Below, in pieces: positions 1 through 7,500 of a DNA stretch of 19,891 nt (within the stretch, counting starts at the first letter, position 1; every line of letters starts with the position of its first letter). A program made the position numbers and the translations under genes. The notes under the pieces were generated by a model, which searched no databases, was not told the DNA's origin, and was given only the letters and a program-made list of their open reading frames with translations. Source of the DNA: Amoebophrya sp. AT5.2 (lineage: Eukaryota; Sar; Dinophyceae; Syndiniales; Amoebophryaceae); the NCBI GenBank assembly GCA_005223375.1, contig RXOD01004617.1, positions 1-19,891 on the forward strand. Direction: 5' to 3'.

Positions 1-1268
1 TTCCACTACAAGTGTCCCGAGGGGACGGAACAGCTGACGCTCGACGGTGCGTGGGGCGGTGCGTGGCCCACTGGGGAAAGGATAGGCGGCGCTATGGATC
101 CCGAGCACCAGGACGCAACGGGCTACTACGACCAATTGAACGTGGACGAGTGTGCACAGCGGTGCAAGGGAGAGCGCAGCGCGTGGTGCAAGTCGTTCGG
201 ATACTATCCGATAGGCTTCCCGCTTGGCGACGGCACCCCGATCACGTCTGCAGTATGCTTTTTGTATGCTATGGCGACCCCCTTTTGGACGAGGGCTGGC
301 GCGAATAACATCCATTGCGGGCGGCGGGAATGGGGCAGCGTCGTGCAGGCCGTTAACGCCGTTAACGCCGTTTCCTATCAGAATGATACCCAGCGTTGGT
401 TGCTGTTCCCGAATTCCGACCCGAACGCGTCGTACGTCCAGGCGAACGGCAACAACGCGGACTCGCCGGGCACGGGGAGCCTTGTGTTCCACGTGCGCGT
501 CTCTCCCGGGGTCACGCGCCTCACCCTCGCCGGCACCTTTGGGTACACGGGCGGCAGCCTCCTCATGGTGTACGTCCAACCGGCAAGCCCCATCACCACG
601 TACATCCACGGGTTCGGCGCGCGCGCGCCAAGCGAGGCCGGCGCTTTGACCGCCTGGAAGACACCCAGCTTTTCCCGCACCAAAGGCGTGATCGCGGCGA
701 ACTTCACCACAGGACGTACCATCGCCGTCCTATGGCGGGACCAGGTGGTAAGTGCCTATGTGGTAAAGTGAAATTTTTTGGGGCTCTCTGGGGTCCTTTT
801 CGGTTGTCCCCAAAGAGGTCAGCAGTTGGAGGAAAGCCGTCTTTTCGCGGTCGGCAGGCTTGGCACTCCTGCACCGTATAGCCGACAACCAATCTTCACC
901 ACCCTAACCCTAAGCGCCCTCTTTTGCCCTGCTTTCAGGACTATCACCACTGTAGTCAGTAGCTTCCTCTTCCCTCTACCTCCCGACGTTCTTTCATCTC
1001 TCTACCCCCACAATGGGGCATCTCTGAAACCGCCCCAGACCCCGTCGCGCCGGGTAGACTTCAGAGCGCCTTGACGCACTCGTCACCTAGGGCAATCCGC
1101 CGCCCAAGTGGAGACCCATTGCGCAGCACTTACCAGGTACCCACTTACCACCTGGTCCCTTCATACGTCAAGCTCCTGACCCTGGCAAACGCGAATAGTC
1201 AGGGGCTCCAGGTCGGCCGGCTCAAGCTCATCGCCACGGGGGGGGAGGCGGTTTTCCTCATCGAGTGA
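1..1268 (+). CDS. Extracellular PAN/Apple-like plus beta-rich domain protein, 5'-partial, interrupted by an intron
   Basis: The frame is already open at base 1, so the start lies upstream. The first exon reads to about base 747. Residues around 45-110 (bases 130-330) have the PAN/Apple look: VDECAQRC, WCKSFGYY, AVCFLY and a final HCGRREW, with six or more cysteines. After a short VNAVNAV repeat comes a beta-rich segment without cysteines (about 400-747; GSLVFHVRVSPGV, LTLAGTFGYTGG) that resembles a carbohydrate-binding-like sandwich. Its last strands lie in a second exon ending at the TGA at 1266-1268 (VPSYVKLLTLANANSQ, GLQVGRLKLIATGG, AVFLIE). The exons join in frame either as 747|1155 or, with a standard AG acceptor, as 744 or 747|1137. 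The end at 1268 may not be the true end, because GTGAGG there (1265-1270) also looks like a splice donor. PAN/Apple domains usually bind carbohydrate or protein outside the cell. The domain call is by pattern only; coding status is much surer than function. Confidence 0.7.
737..1159 (+). mobile_element. Introner-like intron with perfect 18-bp terminal inverted repeats
   Basis: Bases 737-754 (GGGACCAGGTGGTAAGTG) and 1142-1159 are exact reverse complements, 18 of 18. The match continues imperfectly inward: TGGTAAAGTG on the left against the complement of CACTTACCA on the right, giving arms of about 34 bp. The element interrupts an open reading frame that resumes in the same phase. A 4-bp direct repeat, TGGT, occurs at 746-749 and 1153-1156, as expected for a target duplication. 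Removing 748-1154 (407 nt) restores RDQV|VPSYVK exactly. A standard GT-AG choice ending at AG 1136 also stays in frame but adds six residues. Introns with inverted and direct repeats and odd splice ends are known from Amoebophrya. No transposase lies inside, so it would be non-autonomous. Confidence 0.75.
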
Positions 1269-1454
1269 GGACCGGAGCCATCGACAGTGGTAATCCGGTA
1301 GTAATACTTTATGTTTATTCTTTTTTGGTCTTATGGGTGGCCGCTGCCCTGCTGTTGATCGTGTTCGTGACCATGCCGCTCATGCTGCTAGGAGGACCAC
1401 AACCTGATGATCGTAGTCCTGTTTCTAAAAAATTATTTACAACTTCGCAATCAG
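1269..1454 (+). other. Probable intron or unresolved stretch with a hydrophobic reading frame
   Basis: This separates the two related exon pieces at 1155-1268 and 1455-1536. One frame (about 1299-1394) encodes a strongly hydrophobic run, VAAALLLIVFVTMPLMLLGG, that could be a membrane anchor. It has no ATG start and no convincing splice sites on both sides. The AT-rich tail ending in CAATCAG at 1454 could be an acceptor. I cannot decide between an intron and a short transmembrane exon. Confidence 0.3.
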
Positions 1455-1536
1455 GGGCCGCGACCCAGGTGTGCAGGTGGGCCGATTCATGGTCGTTCCG
1501 ATGGGAGGGAGGCCGGTACCGGTTTTCCTGATGGAT
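1455..1536 (+). pseudogene. Partial tandem copy of the end of the beta-rich domain
   Basis: The frame reads DPGVQVGRFMVVPMGG then PVFLMD and a TGA at 1537-1539. It lines up with the end of the preceding exon, GLQVGRLKLIATGG then AVFLIE and a TGA at 1266-1268. QVGR, the GG pair and VFL+acid are shared, and the stop falls at the same point. The rest of the domain is absent, so this is either a duplicated exon used alternatively or a decayed fragment. An AG acceptor is possible at 1453-1454. Confidence 0.4.
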
Positions 1537-1719
1537 TGATTCTGTGTCACCTACCACCACCACGGCGGAGCCGGAGGCACGTCGGGATATTGGGGTTGGA
1601 CGTGCATGTATCATATATAAACTGTGGTTTTACGTAAAAAGTGCATTTTTTTTCCATAAAAAATGGAAAAGTCTTAATCTTTGAATTTCTTATTATTTCA
1701 TTAACAAACTACTGGACAG

Positions 1720-1866
1720 CATCCACTCGTCCCATGCTGGGAAGCCTGCGGGGGGGTGCAGGGGCCCTGTCTGGCGTGCGGTTTCAATGGAATGTGCTGC
1801 CGCATGGACTATGGCGGCAACGGCTGCGATGGAAACATGGGTGGACCAGTCGGACACAAACATTTT
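1720..1866 (+). CDS. Cys-rich module exon (GPC..CG..CCR..GNGCDG type)
   Basis: The frame after the AG at 1718-1719 reads PCWEACGGVQGPCLACG, then GMCCRMDYGGNGCDG, then GGPVGHKHF and TGA. This matches a Cys-rich repeat that I know from many dinoflagellate, other algal and invertebrate extracellular proteins: GPC-x2-CG, x2-CC-R/K, GNGCDG, GG, GH, and normally a last Cys. Its function is not established. The upstream side is a T/A-rich stretch ending in CAG, a good acceptor. The downstream side is unclear: the module appears to run to GHK (about base 1860), but no GT follows before the stop at 1867. The available GT sites at 1841 and 1849 would cut the module short. It probably belongs to the same gene as the PAN/Apple exon, but the linkage is inferred. 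Confidence 0.5.
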
Positions 1867-2215
1867 TGAACGAGGGGTGCTTTTCCCCATCTTTCTGGGC
1901 GAATGGCAAAAAACGCGGAAACCCGGGGGAATGGAAATCCGTTTTCGCGGGAATTTTGAGTTGTTCCGCCAGCACGACAATCCACTGTGTCTGCGAAAAG
2001 AGAATCTTGATAATCATGCTGGTGTGCGTAGTACTGCTTTTCTTGTGTTCTACGGGAGAAAATTCACCCGATGGGACACATGGCTTGGGGCACGCCTCAG
2101 AGACCGGCAAAAGAGGAGTTTTTGCACGTTCACACTCCTCCGAAATCCAATTTTGTATCTGGCCGAGAACGCGGGAATACTTATCGTGACTACTGTCTTG
2201 CTATTGGTTTAGCAG
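1867..2215 (+). other. Probable intron; nothing convincing coded
   Basis: This lies between the Cys-rich exon and the next exon candidate. Open frames exist here, one of them including a hydrophobic run near 2008-2055 (ILIIMLVCVVLLFLCSTG), but none resembles a known family. One copy of a dispersed 24-bp repeat lies at 1934-1957. A pyrimidine-rich stretch before TTTAGCAG (2208-2215) fits an acceptor. Confidence 0.3.
1934..1957 (+). repeat. Dispersed 24-bp repeat, copy 1
   Basis: It starts GAAATCCG, contains TTCGCGGGAATTTT, and matches 2744-2767 at 23 of 24 positions in the same orientation. The flanks do not match. Confidence 0.7.
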
Positions 2216-2500
2216 CTTAATGTGCACAGTTACCTGGTGGCTTGGACACGATTGGGGGTGGGTTGACCTTGGCCAGGGTCAACCCGCTGGAGATACGAAC
2301 GCAAGCACCGGGTATGAGCTCCCCCAATAACCATAGTGAGACTATTTTAGTTGTAGTTACTTTATTTATTTCTTGCTTTTCCACTCAACAGCTGCTGCGG
2401 ACGTTTTGGGATTACGGATACGGACTGTCAAATAAGAAACTTACCGTGCAGTCTTCCTCAATTTGTAGCAGGAAGTGAGAAGGAGGCGCATCCCAGATAA
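2216..2500 (+). CDS. Candidate terminal exon pair, Cys/Trp-rich end of an extracellular protein
   Basis: The first exon, about 2216-2311, reads CTVTWWLGHDWGWVDLGQ and on to NASTG. GTATGA at 2312 is a plausible donor. A strong pyrimidine tract ending in CAACAG at 2391 is a good acceptor. The phases match: two bases of a Gly codon end the first exon, and the second continues CCGRFGITDTDC, RNLPC and so on to a TAA at 2498-2500. The second exon has four cysteines in 13 residues and faintly recalls hevein-type chitin-binding motifs, but that resemblance is weak. The reading rests on splice sites and phase, not on a recognised family. The direct link to the Cys-rich module upstream is inferred. Confidence 0.4.
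2260..2285. repeat. 26-bp near-perfect palindrome
   Basis: The arms GGGTTGACC (2260-2268) and GGTCAACCC (2277-2285) are exact complements. The 8-base centre also pairs, apart from one G-T wobble. It lies inside the first of the two candidate terminal exons. Confidence 0.7.
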
Positions 2501-3109
2501 GAAATAACCGGGTGGGGGTGAAGCAGTGACCACGCACGTGTGCACTTTCTTGGAGCTTTGATTTTCTAAATAAGCTGTTGACGAAAGCACGGACATATTT
2601 TTATTGACTGAGAGAGCAGGAGCACTGAGTCTCAGTCTGAGAGCTTTTGTAGATTCACATGGTTTTGTAGCCGCACGGCACTGCGTGGTCCAACAGTAAG
2701 CGAGCTAAAGAGTGCGTTGTTGAAAATGAAAGTCAGTCAGCAAGAAATCCGTGTTCGCGGGAATTTTCGCAAGGTCTCGATCCTTCCACTGACTATAAAT
2801 TTTAACTATCGCAGCTGTGCCTTTCTCCTTGTTCTATGATCGAAAAAAATGTGCCCTACCTAGCTACACCATCGGCCGAAGTGTCAACCTACTTTCCGTA
2901 GTACGTATAAATTCTGTCTTTCTCTGCGAAATGAAACGATGCCGAGCGCTTCTGTTGTGATGGTGAGTGAGCAGGTCCGTAGCGAGGGCGACTATACGAC
3001 TACTTCGCTTGTTTACTAGGCGCTTCCCGCACTTTTTTTTCAATTCTCGACACTTCAAACTCGACGTCTTTTTCTTCTCTCGGTTAGCGTAGGACTCGCC
3101 CTAAAACCC
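2501..3109. other. Intergenic spacer
   Basis: No coding potential is seen on either strand. It holds one copy of the 24-bp repeat and a small perfect palindrome, ACTGAGTCTCAGT, at 2624-2636. The part before the next gene is pyrimidine-rich and presumably includes its promoter and 5' untranslated region, but no TATA-like or other recognisable element stands out. Confidence 0.5.
2744..2767 (+). repeat. Dispersed 24-bp repeat, copy 2
   Basis: This is the second copy of the element at 1934-1957, with one mismatch. It lies in the spacer upstream of the helical-repeat gene. Confidence 0.7.
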
Positions 3110-5851
3110 ATGCACTCACTCATAATTCATTCATTCAGAGAAGAGGTCCCGGTCCGCGCCGCCTCAGGCTGCCGCTGCAGTGTAGTTGGTGTGCGGCCAA
3201 AAAAAATGTTGTATCGTGCCATTCCGTCACAATTTTTGTCATCGCTGCAAAAATCATGTGGAGGTAGGTCTCTCGGCCTCGTTGCTGGGGTTCCGTCTGG
3301 GTGCTCCGCGTTGCTCCGCCGGCCTCGGGGCTTCGCAACTGCCGCCGCGCAGGTCGCTTCTTCTGCTGTGGCGCGGGAGGCGACAGAGTACTTGAAATAC
3401 CTGCGGGAGCGGCAGCGGCGCAAGGAGGTGGAGAGCTCGGGGAAGACTGGGTCGTCAGGCGGGAGCAGCTCGTCCTTTGCTTTCACGCCCGCAAGCGCGG
3501 AGCGGATCACGACTTTCAGCCAGTTGGCGAAGGAGGCGCACTCCGTGGGGCGGCAGGGCGTGGTGGACGTTGCGTTCTGGGATTCGTTGCAGCGGACGTT
3601 CCGGCAAATAACGGCGACCACGTTCGGAAGTGGCTACGACGCGCGGGCGGCACTGCACTTTGTGTGGGTCGTGCTGGAGATGGCACAAGAGACGAATCGG
3701 GAGGTTTCTCTGCACGAAGAGACGCGGATTGCCTTCTTCAACCAGGTGCTGGGAACAAGTTGTCGGGAGCAAGTTGTCGCGGATGAAAAGATCGACGTGC
3801 TTTCGCGGTCGTTCTACGCGCACTGCCTGCGCCTGACATGCGATATGGAGAATGGGGAGTGGTGGCGCAGCGCGTTCGTGGAGAGGCTCCTGCAGACGCC
3901 CCCGACGGCGGACCAAGACTCGTGTTCGGCGCTCGCGTCCGCCGTCTGGAGCGAGGCGTACGTGTTGTGCCGACGATTTCGGGAGGCGAGCCCCGCTACT
4001 TCAACGGAAAGAGAACTGAAAATGAAATCGCGAATCCTCGACGCGGAGTTCCTGACGAAGGAAGTGGTTCCGCGGCTACAGCTACGAGCCGAGAACGCTG
4101 AGGGGGGCGGGGGATCTTTTTCGGAGCTGGACCGACTCCAGCTAGTCGACGCCTGCGTTGCAATCGCGGACGTATTCAAAAACAAAAACGACCACGCGAG
4201 CAGCGGCATTGTCCGTGCCGGCGCGCTGTTGGGCGAGACGATTGTCGGCCGGGCGCGGAATTCTACCTCTACTTGTAGTACTTTCGCCACCAACTGCAGT
4301 GCGTTCACGGTCGCCGACTGCGCGAAGGCTCTGCACGGCCTCGCCAAGCTGCGCGCCGACGACGCGAAGGCCCTGGAGCGCGTCGCGGGCCGGCTGCGGG
4401 ACTTGTTTTCTTCGCTGGACACTTTCACGGAGAGTTGCCGCGACTACAGCGTGCCGGAAAGCGGCGGCCGCGCGCACCGCTGCCTCCTGCACGTGGTGCT
4501 GGCAGTCGGTTCGAGAAGTGGTCTTTCTTCACCAAAGAACCCTCCCCCCCCACAACTACCTCAACACCCTCGCGAGATGAAAGCAGAGGCAGGAGGAGAA
4601 ATCTGGTCGCGAGAGGCGGTTCCGCGGCTGCTGGCGACGATCGCGTACGGGTTCGCGAAGGGCCGCGGGACGAGCAGCCGGCACTCCGGCGAGCTGTTCG
4701 ACCGGCTCGGCGTGTTCGCGCGGCGAAATCTGCACGACTTCGGCGTGCGAGACGCGGGGCAGCTGCTCACGTCGTTCGCGCGCGCGGGCGTCACGAACGC
4801 CGTGCTGGTCGCGCGCGTGGCGGGGAAGGTGAAGCAGTGGGGGGGGCGGGGCATTCTGGAGCAGCTGCGGGACGCGGAGCCCTCGCCAGACAGAAGGCTC
4901 CAGAGCGCGTTGAACCTGGCGATGGGCCTCGCGAAGTTCCAGTGCCGGGACGAAAAGGTGTTCAAAGCCTGCCTCTCGCCCGTGTTCCGCTCCTTCCTGC
5001 CGCCCGTCGGGGGGGCGGAGGAGGCCACGAGGAACTGCAGGGACCACGCCGGGAAGATGTTGATGAACAGCAGCGTGGCTACCGGCGACGAAGGGCGCAC
5101 TAGCTTTCATGCCGCGGGGTCGTCGGGGACCAACAGCATGGTGTCCTCTTTTTCCACCGCCGATGACGTGTTCGGCCTCGCGGCGGATGGCGACCCTACC
5201 CAGAAGAGCAGTCCGCGCCAGCTTCGGCGGCAGCGGCGGAACGCGGCGCAGTCGCTGTCCCCGGAGGAGAAGCTCGAGCACGGCGTGGAGGAGCTGGCGG
5301 CGGAGTTCTGGCCTGCGAACGGTGGCGTGGGGAGTGCCGCGGTGTCCTCCGCGGACTGGGTGAACGTCGTGCAGGCGTACGGGAAGGTCCACGTCCTGGA
5401 CGAAACGCTGGTCACGGCCGTCTGCGACCTGCTTTACGATCGGGTGCGCGCGGGGGTCATCATGGGAATGGCAAAAAACACGATGGGGTCTTCGTCCTGC
5501 GTGGCGGGAGGTGACGAGGTTCTTGTCGTGATTCCGACGTCCGACGTGCTGAAGCTGGTGAACGCGCTGGGGAAGCTGAACTGCCCGCACAAGCCGCTCC
5601 TCAACTGCCTAATCCAGCAGCTGCGCCGCGACGTGGACGTGGAAAAGGAGCTGTCACCGTTCGACGCCCTGCAGCTGTCGCAAGCGCTCGCACGGCTGGG
5701 GGTGGCGTGGGAAGAGCTGGAGGGCTTCGTGGGAACCGTGCTGCCAAACGAAATTCGCACATCTTCGGGCTGCAGCGAAGAAACGCGCCGCCGCATGGCG
5801 GTGCTGCCGAAACACCGGAAGAGCGCGCGGAAAAGAAAACGGACGTGGTGA
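3110..5851 (+). CDS. Intronless helical-repeat protein, probably mitochondrial RNA-binding (HPR/OPR-like)
   Basis: This is a complete 913-residue frame. A second ATG at 3206 (residue 33) is the more likely start, because from there the protein begins MLYRAIPSQFLSSLQ and runs to RRPRGFATAAAQ, a typical mitochondrial presequence: basic, without acids, with an R-x-x-(F/A) cleavage-like site. The body carries degenerate alpha-hairpin repeats with the pattern L..L..[AG].AKL: ALHGLAKL near residue 405, IAYGFAKG near 510, LLTSFARAGV near 550, LAMGLAKF near 602, VVQAYGKV near 752, LVNALGKL near 814, LSQALARLGV near 857. Such repeats are known in apicomplexan and algal organelle RNA-binding families, often with a C-terminal RAP domain. 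No RAP domain is visible here; the protein ends in a basic tail, RKSARKRKRTW. A Ser-rich insert (about 640-720) looks disordered. Its likely role is organelle RNA metabolism, inferred from repeat style only. Confidence 0.8.
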   Translation: MHSLIIHSFREEVPVRAASGCRCSVVGVRPKKMLYRAIPSQFLSSLQKSCGGRSLGLVAGVPSGCSALLRRPRGFATAAAQVASSAVAREATEYLKYLRERQRRKEVESSGKTGSSGGSSSSFAFTPASAERITTFSQLAKEAHSVGRQGVVDVAFWDSLQRTFRQITATTFGSGYDARAALHFVWVVLEMAQETNREVSLHEETRIAFFNQVLGTSCREQVVADEKIDVLSRSFYAHCLRLTCDMENGEWWRSAFVERLLQTPPTADQDSCSALASAVWSEAYVLCRRFREASPATSTERELKMKSRILDAEFLTKEVVPRLQLRAENAEGGGGSFSELDRLQLVDACVAIADVFKNKNDHASSGIVRAGALLGETIVGRARNSTSTCSTFATNCSAFTVADCAKALHGLAKLRADDAKALERVAGRLRDLFSSLDTFTESCRDYSVPESGGRAHRCLLHVVLAVGSRSGLSSPKNPPPPQLPQHPREMKAEAGGEIWSREAVPRLLATIAYGFAKGRGTSSRHSGELFDRLGVFARRNLHDFGVRDAGQLLTSFARAGVTNAVLVARVAGKVKQWGGRGILEQLRDAEPSPDRRLQSALNLAMGLAKFQCRDEKVFKACLSPVFRSFLPPVGGAEEATRNCRDHAGKMLMNSSVATGDEGRTSFHAAGSSGTNSMVSSFSTADDVFGLAADGDPTQKSSPRQLRRQRRNAAQSLSPEEKLEHGVEELAAEFWPANGGVGSAAVSSADWVNVVQAYGKVHVLDETLVTAVCDLLYDRVRAGVIMGMAKNTMGSSSCVAGGDEVLVVIPTSDVLKLVNALGKLNCPHKPLLNCLIQQLRRDVDVEKELSPFDALQLSQALARLGVAWEELEGFVGTVLPNEIRTSSGCSEETRRRMAVLPKHRKSARKRKRTW

Positions 5852-6337
5852 ACACTTTTGCGCCGGATGGAACGTCCGAGAACCGGAAAGAAGATCGCGG
5901 AGGAAAACTACTTAATGAGATTAAGGTTTCCGCCGGCGCGGCGCGATAATGAACGGCATAGCAAGAGATGTGAACAAACGTGGCCTTGTTCGCTGGGAAA
6001 ACCTAACGATTGAATGAACATGCTTGACTTCTTTGGAGCCTTTTGGTACTGCACGTGAAAGGACATGCGCGATGGATGGCATCGTCGTGCGGTGGCTTCC
6101 TTCGAGAGAAGCAGCCGACGATGATGCATTTTGTCGGGACAACGAACGCGGGCGGAAGATCGACTGCGCAAGAAGTACTTCCTTACCAGGATGTTCACTG
6201 AACGGTTTACCTGATCGACAGACATCTTTTTCGATTCGGTCTCGGACGATATTCGCCTCACGTGCGTAGCGTCAGGCTGACGGGTCACATCAAACACAAT
6301 AGCCAATTTCGTCGCTCTCAGAAGAACGGCGCGACGG
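5852..6337. other. Intergenic spacer
   Basis: This lies between the helical-repeat gene and the SRPBCC gene. Open frames here on both strands are short or run through neighbouring genes in other frames. An in-frame stop at 6278-6280 closes the frame upstream of the next gene's ATG. No repeat or RNA gene was recognised. Confidence 0.5.
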
Positions 6338-7015
6338 ATGCCTTTTTTCCAGCACGCGTTCTTGGTTCCCGGCGTGCCTCGGGACGCGGTCGCTGGCTTC
6401 CACCAACAGGACGTCGCGGCAGCTTTCCCCCTCCTCACGCCGCCGACGTGCCGCGTCGCGATTGACCCGGAGTATTCTCCGAAGCGGATGGAAGAGGGTT
6501 GTGAGCTGCGGTTCACCATGTGGCTCGGGTTCTTTCTGTTCCCGATTCGGTGGCACGCGGTGCACCGGAGTGTGTCCGCGGCGTGTTTCACGGACGAGCT
6601 TCTGTTCGACGCGAAGGAGAGGAAGGTGGCCAACGCGGCCGGGAATAGCACTTCTGCAACTACCACCGCCACTACTCACAGCAACAGCAGCACATGCAGG
6701 ACATCGACTTCCTGTAACGTGCCCCTGGAGAGCTGGGTGCACCACCACGAGTTCGAGGCGGTGGAAGGTGGTGGCGGGACGGAAGTGCGGGACCGCATCC
6801 GGTACGAATACCTGCCGCTGGGAACGTGGCGCGGGCTGCTTGGCAGGTTGCTGTTTAATCCGATGGCCCTATGGGTGTTGTTCCAGTGGCGCGCGTACGC
6901 GACGCGGCGGGCACTGCGGTCTGGCGATAAGAGGGGCGCCAAAGAGGGTGGGGACGCTGAAAAGGGAAGAGCTCTCGAAAAGCCGCTGCTAGTGTCCGAG
7001 GTGAAGAATGATTAA
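6338..7015 (+). CDS. SRPBCC (START-like) family protein with a Ser/Thr-rich insert
   Basis: This is a complete 225-residue protein in a single exon. The first ATG after an in-frame stop at 6278 is at 6338 and starts the domain where the family normally starts. The pattern matches a ligand-binding SRPBCC subgroup known mainly from bacteria: FFQHAFLVPGVPRDAVAGFH, LLTPPTCRV, a strand with RFTMWLG.. and ..PIRWHAVH, FTDELLF, ESWVHHHEFEAVEGG, T.VRDRIRYEYLPLG, then a helix ending VLFQWRAYATRRAL. The fold is a helix-grip cavity that binds hydrophobic ligands; the ligand is unknown. An unusual insert of about 25 residues (105-130), nearly all Ser/Thr/Asn/Ala, separates the FTDELLF strand from the WVHHHEF strand. 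It looks disordered and could be O-glycosylated or an expanded loop. The C-terminal tail of about 30 residues is charged. Confidence 0.85.
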   Translation: MPFFQHAFLVPGVPRDAVAGFHQQDVAAAFPLLTPPTCRVAIDPEYSPKRMEEGCELRFTMWLGFFLFPIRWHAVHRSVSAACFTDELLFDAKERKVANAAGNSTSATTTATTHSNSSTCRTSTSCNVPLESWVHHHEFEAVEGGGGTEVRDRIRYEYLPLGTWRGLLGRLLFNPMALWVLFQWRAYATRRALRSGDKRGAKEGGDAEKGRALEKPLLVSEVKND

Positions 7016-7500
7016 AAAAAACAGCAGTGCCGTATTACCTGCCGGAATTGGCGGCGCGGGGAAGAAGCATTTCATCTCGCACGCAAGAAAAGGTGCGAAG
7101 TGGACAATTTTGGCAACATTTGAAAAAAGAGGAACTGATCATAATTGTTCACCGCACAAGGCCTTCGCGTTTTACGTTCGTACTTCCCGTACTGAACGGT
7201 TGCTATGACATTTTGCAGTGTCTTTCATCAGATTTTATGCGGCGCTCCGTGGAAAAGATCTTTAGTCATGCTTGTCGCGACGTATATCGAGGCTCGGTGA
7301 CAACTGCTGCTGCATGAATCCATCGCACAACCCGTGGAATGGTCGTTACGCGAACGCGTAGATGTAAGAAACCGGGCGCTGACCATTCACAGGCCTGTAC
7401 CTACCCTTCATTCATCAACCACAACCGCTATTTTCTGGATCGCGAAGGTCCGTAAGTAGGGTCGAGGGAGGCCCGTAGGAGAGCTTAGTCGCAACATAGG
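7016..7500. other. Intergenic spacer
   Basis: This is AT-richer than the neighbouring genes and starts with an A-tract just after the SRPBCC stop. No gene was seen on either strand. It presumably carries the 3' end of one transcript and the promoter of the next. Confidence 0.5.

Noticed and set aside
351..373. GCCGTTAAC tandem units
   Set aside because: Real but only two and a half 9-bp units coding VNAVNAV; a trivial slippage repeat.
902..914. CCCTAACCCTAA, telomere-like
   Set aside because: Only about two units inside an intron; far too short for a telomere or interstitial array.
1787..2212. 141-codon forward frame across the Cys-rich exon and the following stretch
   Set aside because: It reads the Cys-rich module in the wrong frame, and the rest has no recognisable features.
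4556..5590. 344-codon open frame on the minus strand
   Set aside because: It lies wholly inside the helical-repeat gene, is rich in Arg/His/Pro as expected from the complement of GC-rich codons, and resembles no family.
5908..6672. 254-codon open frame on the minus strand
   Set aside because: It overlaps the SRPBCC gene, shows no recognisable domain and has a composition typical of a chance antisense frame.
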